Assembly: GCA_003241695.1 (NCBI GenBank)
Contig: QFPN01000007.1
Span: forward strand, 62,001 to 126,000
Source of the DNA: Ancylobacter novellus
GTDB taxonomy: Bacteria > Pseudomonadota > Alphaproteobacteria > Rhizobiales > Methylopilaceae
Reading direction: 5' to 3'
Length of the DNA: 64,000 bases
The notes below the pieces were generated by a model. It had not been told where the DNA came from. It saw only the letters and a list, made by a program, of their open reading frames with translations, and did no database searches. Shown piece after piece: positions 63,363 to 64,000 of this stretch. How positions within the stretch are numbered: position 1 is the stretch's first letter; every line of letters begins with the position of its first letter. The position numbers and the translations under genes are program-made.

Positions 63363-63707
63363 CTAGATCAGGTCGTCTTCGTCGCGCTTGGTGCGGGGGC
63401 GCTTGCGGATGCGAGGTTCGGTGTCCCCGGCTCGGAGAGGGTCGTGCTCTCTCTCGAGGCGTTCCGCGACCAAGGCTTTTTCAACTCTGCTCAGAATGGA
63501 CTTAATCTCTGATAACTCACGGCTTGTGAGAGAAGCGCGGTCGTCGTTTAGCCAAGCTAGGCCGTTTCGATCGGAGAAGGACTTCTCCAAGCGTTCGATT
63601 ATTTCCGCATTCATCGAGCGTTTTTTAGCGGCCACTTCGGCGAGCCGGCTTTGAAGGGCGCGTGGTAGGCGCAGCGTAATGCGGACAAAGTCGTCTTCTT
63701 CGTTCAT
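63363..63707 (-). CDS. Arc-family ribbon-helix-helix repressor
   Basis: A protein of 114 residues. Residues 7-45 (DFVRITLRLPRALQSRLAEVAAKKRSMNAEIIERLEKSF) are an Arc-type RHH domain with strand residues that read DNA; the rest is a coiled coil and basic tail. It is divergent from another RHH gene and the 66-base gap between holds two palindromic operators. It resembles the Arc side of a P22 immI-like switch. Confidence 0.88.
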   Translation of the reverse strand: MNEEDDFVRITLRLPRALQSRLAEVAAKKRSMNAEIIERLEKSFSDRNGLAWLNDDRASLTSRELSEIKSILSRVEKALVAERLEREHDPLRAGDTEPRIRKRPRTKRDEDDLI

Positions 63708-63714
63708 TGCCTAT

Positions 63715-63763
63715 TGACACGAGCGTCGTGTCACTCCAGCCTCATGACACGACGCTCGTGTCA
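63715..63763. promoter_or_regulatory. Two palindromic operators between divergent RHH genes
   Basis: TGACACGAGCGTCGTGTCA (63715-63733) is an inverted repeat. Its reverse complement recurs at 63745-63763, extended to a 23-base palindrome at 63743-63765. The centres are 30 bases apart, about three helical turns, suiting cooperative binding. TTGACA at 63714-63719 overlaps the first. Confidence 0.8.
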
Positions 63764-63773
63764 TGAGGGGTCA

Positions 63774-64000
63774 ATGGAAAGTTCCAGCTCAATCGGTAGG
63801 CGGACACTGAGGTTGCCGCAAGACGCGCTCGCCGCCGTCAGACGGTGGGCATCCGAAAATTTGACCTCGGAAAATGCAGAAATCGTCCGCTCCATACGAG
63901 AGCGGATGCAGACGACGGCGGAGGCCAGCTTTGCCGGCGCAACCCCCGCCGTCGTCCCGAACACCGCCGCCTGCCAGGGCGGCAATGAAATCACCCAAGG
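63774..64000 (+). CDS. Ribbon-helix-helix DNA-binding protein (partial, 3' end outside window)
   Basis: The visible 75 codons begin MESSSSIGRRTLRLPQDALAAVRRWASENLTSENAEIVRSIRERM, an RHH-type pattern (RRTLRLP strand, then two helices) like Mnt/Arc proteins, followed by a Pro/Ala linker. It is divergent from the Arc-like gene and shares its operators. A full-length protein could have a second domain. The frame continues off the edge. Confidence 0.7.
   Translation, partial: MESSSSIGRRTLRLPQDALAAVRRWASENLTSENAEIVRSIRERMQTTAEASFAGATPAVVPNTAACQGGNEITQ

Noticed and set aside
1..64000. CRISPR arrays, rRNA genes or complete insertion sequences
   Set aside because: No regularly spaced direct repeats of CRISPR length, no rRNA-like segment and no IS with both ends were seen; only one transposase fragment is present.

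Overview
The window is GC-rich alphaproteobacterial DNA, most likely from the Hyphomicrobiales (Rhizobiales). The signs are a Ros/MucR regulator, a chorismate mutase-hisC-tyrA run, a Rhizobiales-type intergenic palindrome, and phage genes with an alphaproteobacterial flavour. I cannot name the genus. Two parts are visible: chromosomal housekeeping DNA (1 to about 14.24 kb) and an integrated element, mainly a prophage, that begins at a tRNA-Ser(GGA) gene and runs off the right edge.

Chromosomal part. The 3' end of an LLM-class flavin monooxygenase is followed by two tandem flavin reductases, an EamA transporter and a class Ic aspartate-type aminotransferase. A tightly overlapping minus-strand operon follows: zinc-type alcohol dehydrogenase, a PTPS/QueD-fold protein with altered active-site motifs, a GT4 glycosyltransferase and a SAM methyltransferase. 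It looks like a small biosynthetic pathway of unknown product. Next come an OpgH/MdoH-like glucosyltransferase, YciB, an aromatic amino acid set (chorismate mutase, HisC, prephenate dehydrogenase), a YqhA/UPF0114 protein and a small membrane protein.

Element, left arm (14.25-23.3 kb). A P4-type tyrosine integrase faces away from the tRNA, with repeated CCGGGTA motifs between them that could be integrase arm sites. Cargo follows: a 5'-truncated alginate-lyase-like gene, an AraC regulator, a cupin, a MucR regulator, a secreted thermonuclease, an HMCES/YedK protein and several small conserved proteins.

Prophage core (23.2-58.9 kb). Almost everything is on the minus strand. From right to left: a CI/Cro-type switch (58.1 kb), early and replication genes (DUF1376 protein, zinc-ribbon protein, TOPRIM-helicase), a NusG-like protein, terminase (Nu1/GpA type), a lambda-like head (portal, ClpP-type protease, decoration protein, capsid E) and a Mu-like contractile tail (sheath, tube, frameshifted chaperone, tape measure with two hydrolase domains, gp43-gp48 baseplate, tail fibre). 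A muramidase endolysin, a holin-like protein and a coiled-coil membrane protein follow. The phage is therefore a lambda-head/Mu-tail myovirus mosaic.

Right arm (58.9-64 kb). An AT-rich two-gene island encodes a DUF262 protein and a HEPN-motif protein and looks like imported anti-phage defence. It is followed by an IS1595-type transposase remnant, a phage-protein remnant, a lipoprotein, a HicB/HicA-like pair, and two divergent ribbon-helix-helix regulators sharing two palindromic operators. No second copy of the tRNA-Ser 3' end was noticed, so the right attachment site is probably outside the window.

The most interesting signals are the DUF262-HEPN island with its flanking repeats, a textbook -1 frameshift site in the tail chaperone gene, six copies of CGTTACC around the start of the small terminase gene, a zinc-ribbon/helicase pair in different frames, and a NusG paralogue with terminators lying just ahead of the endolysin gene.
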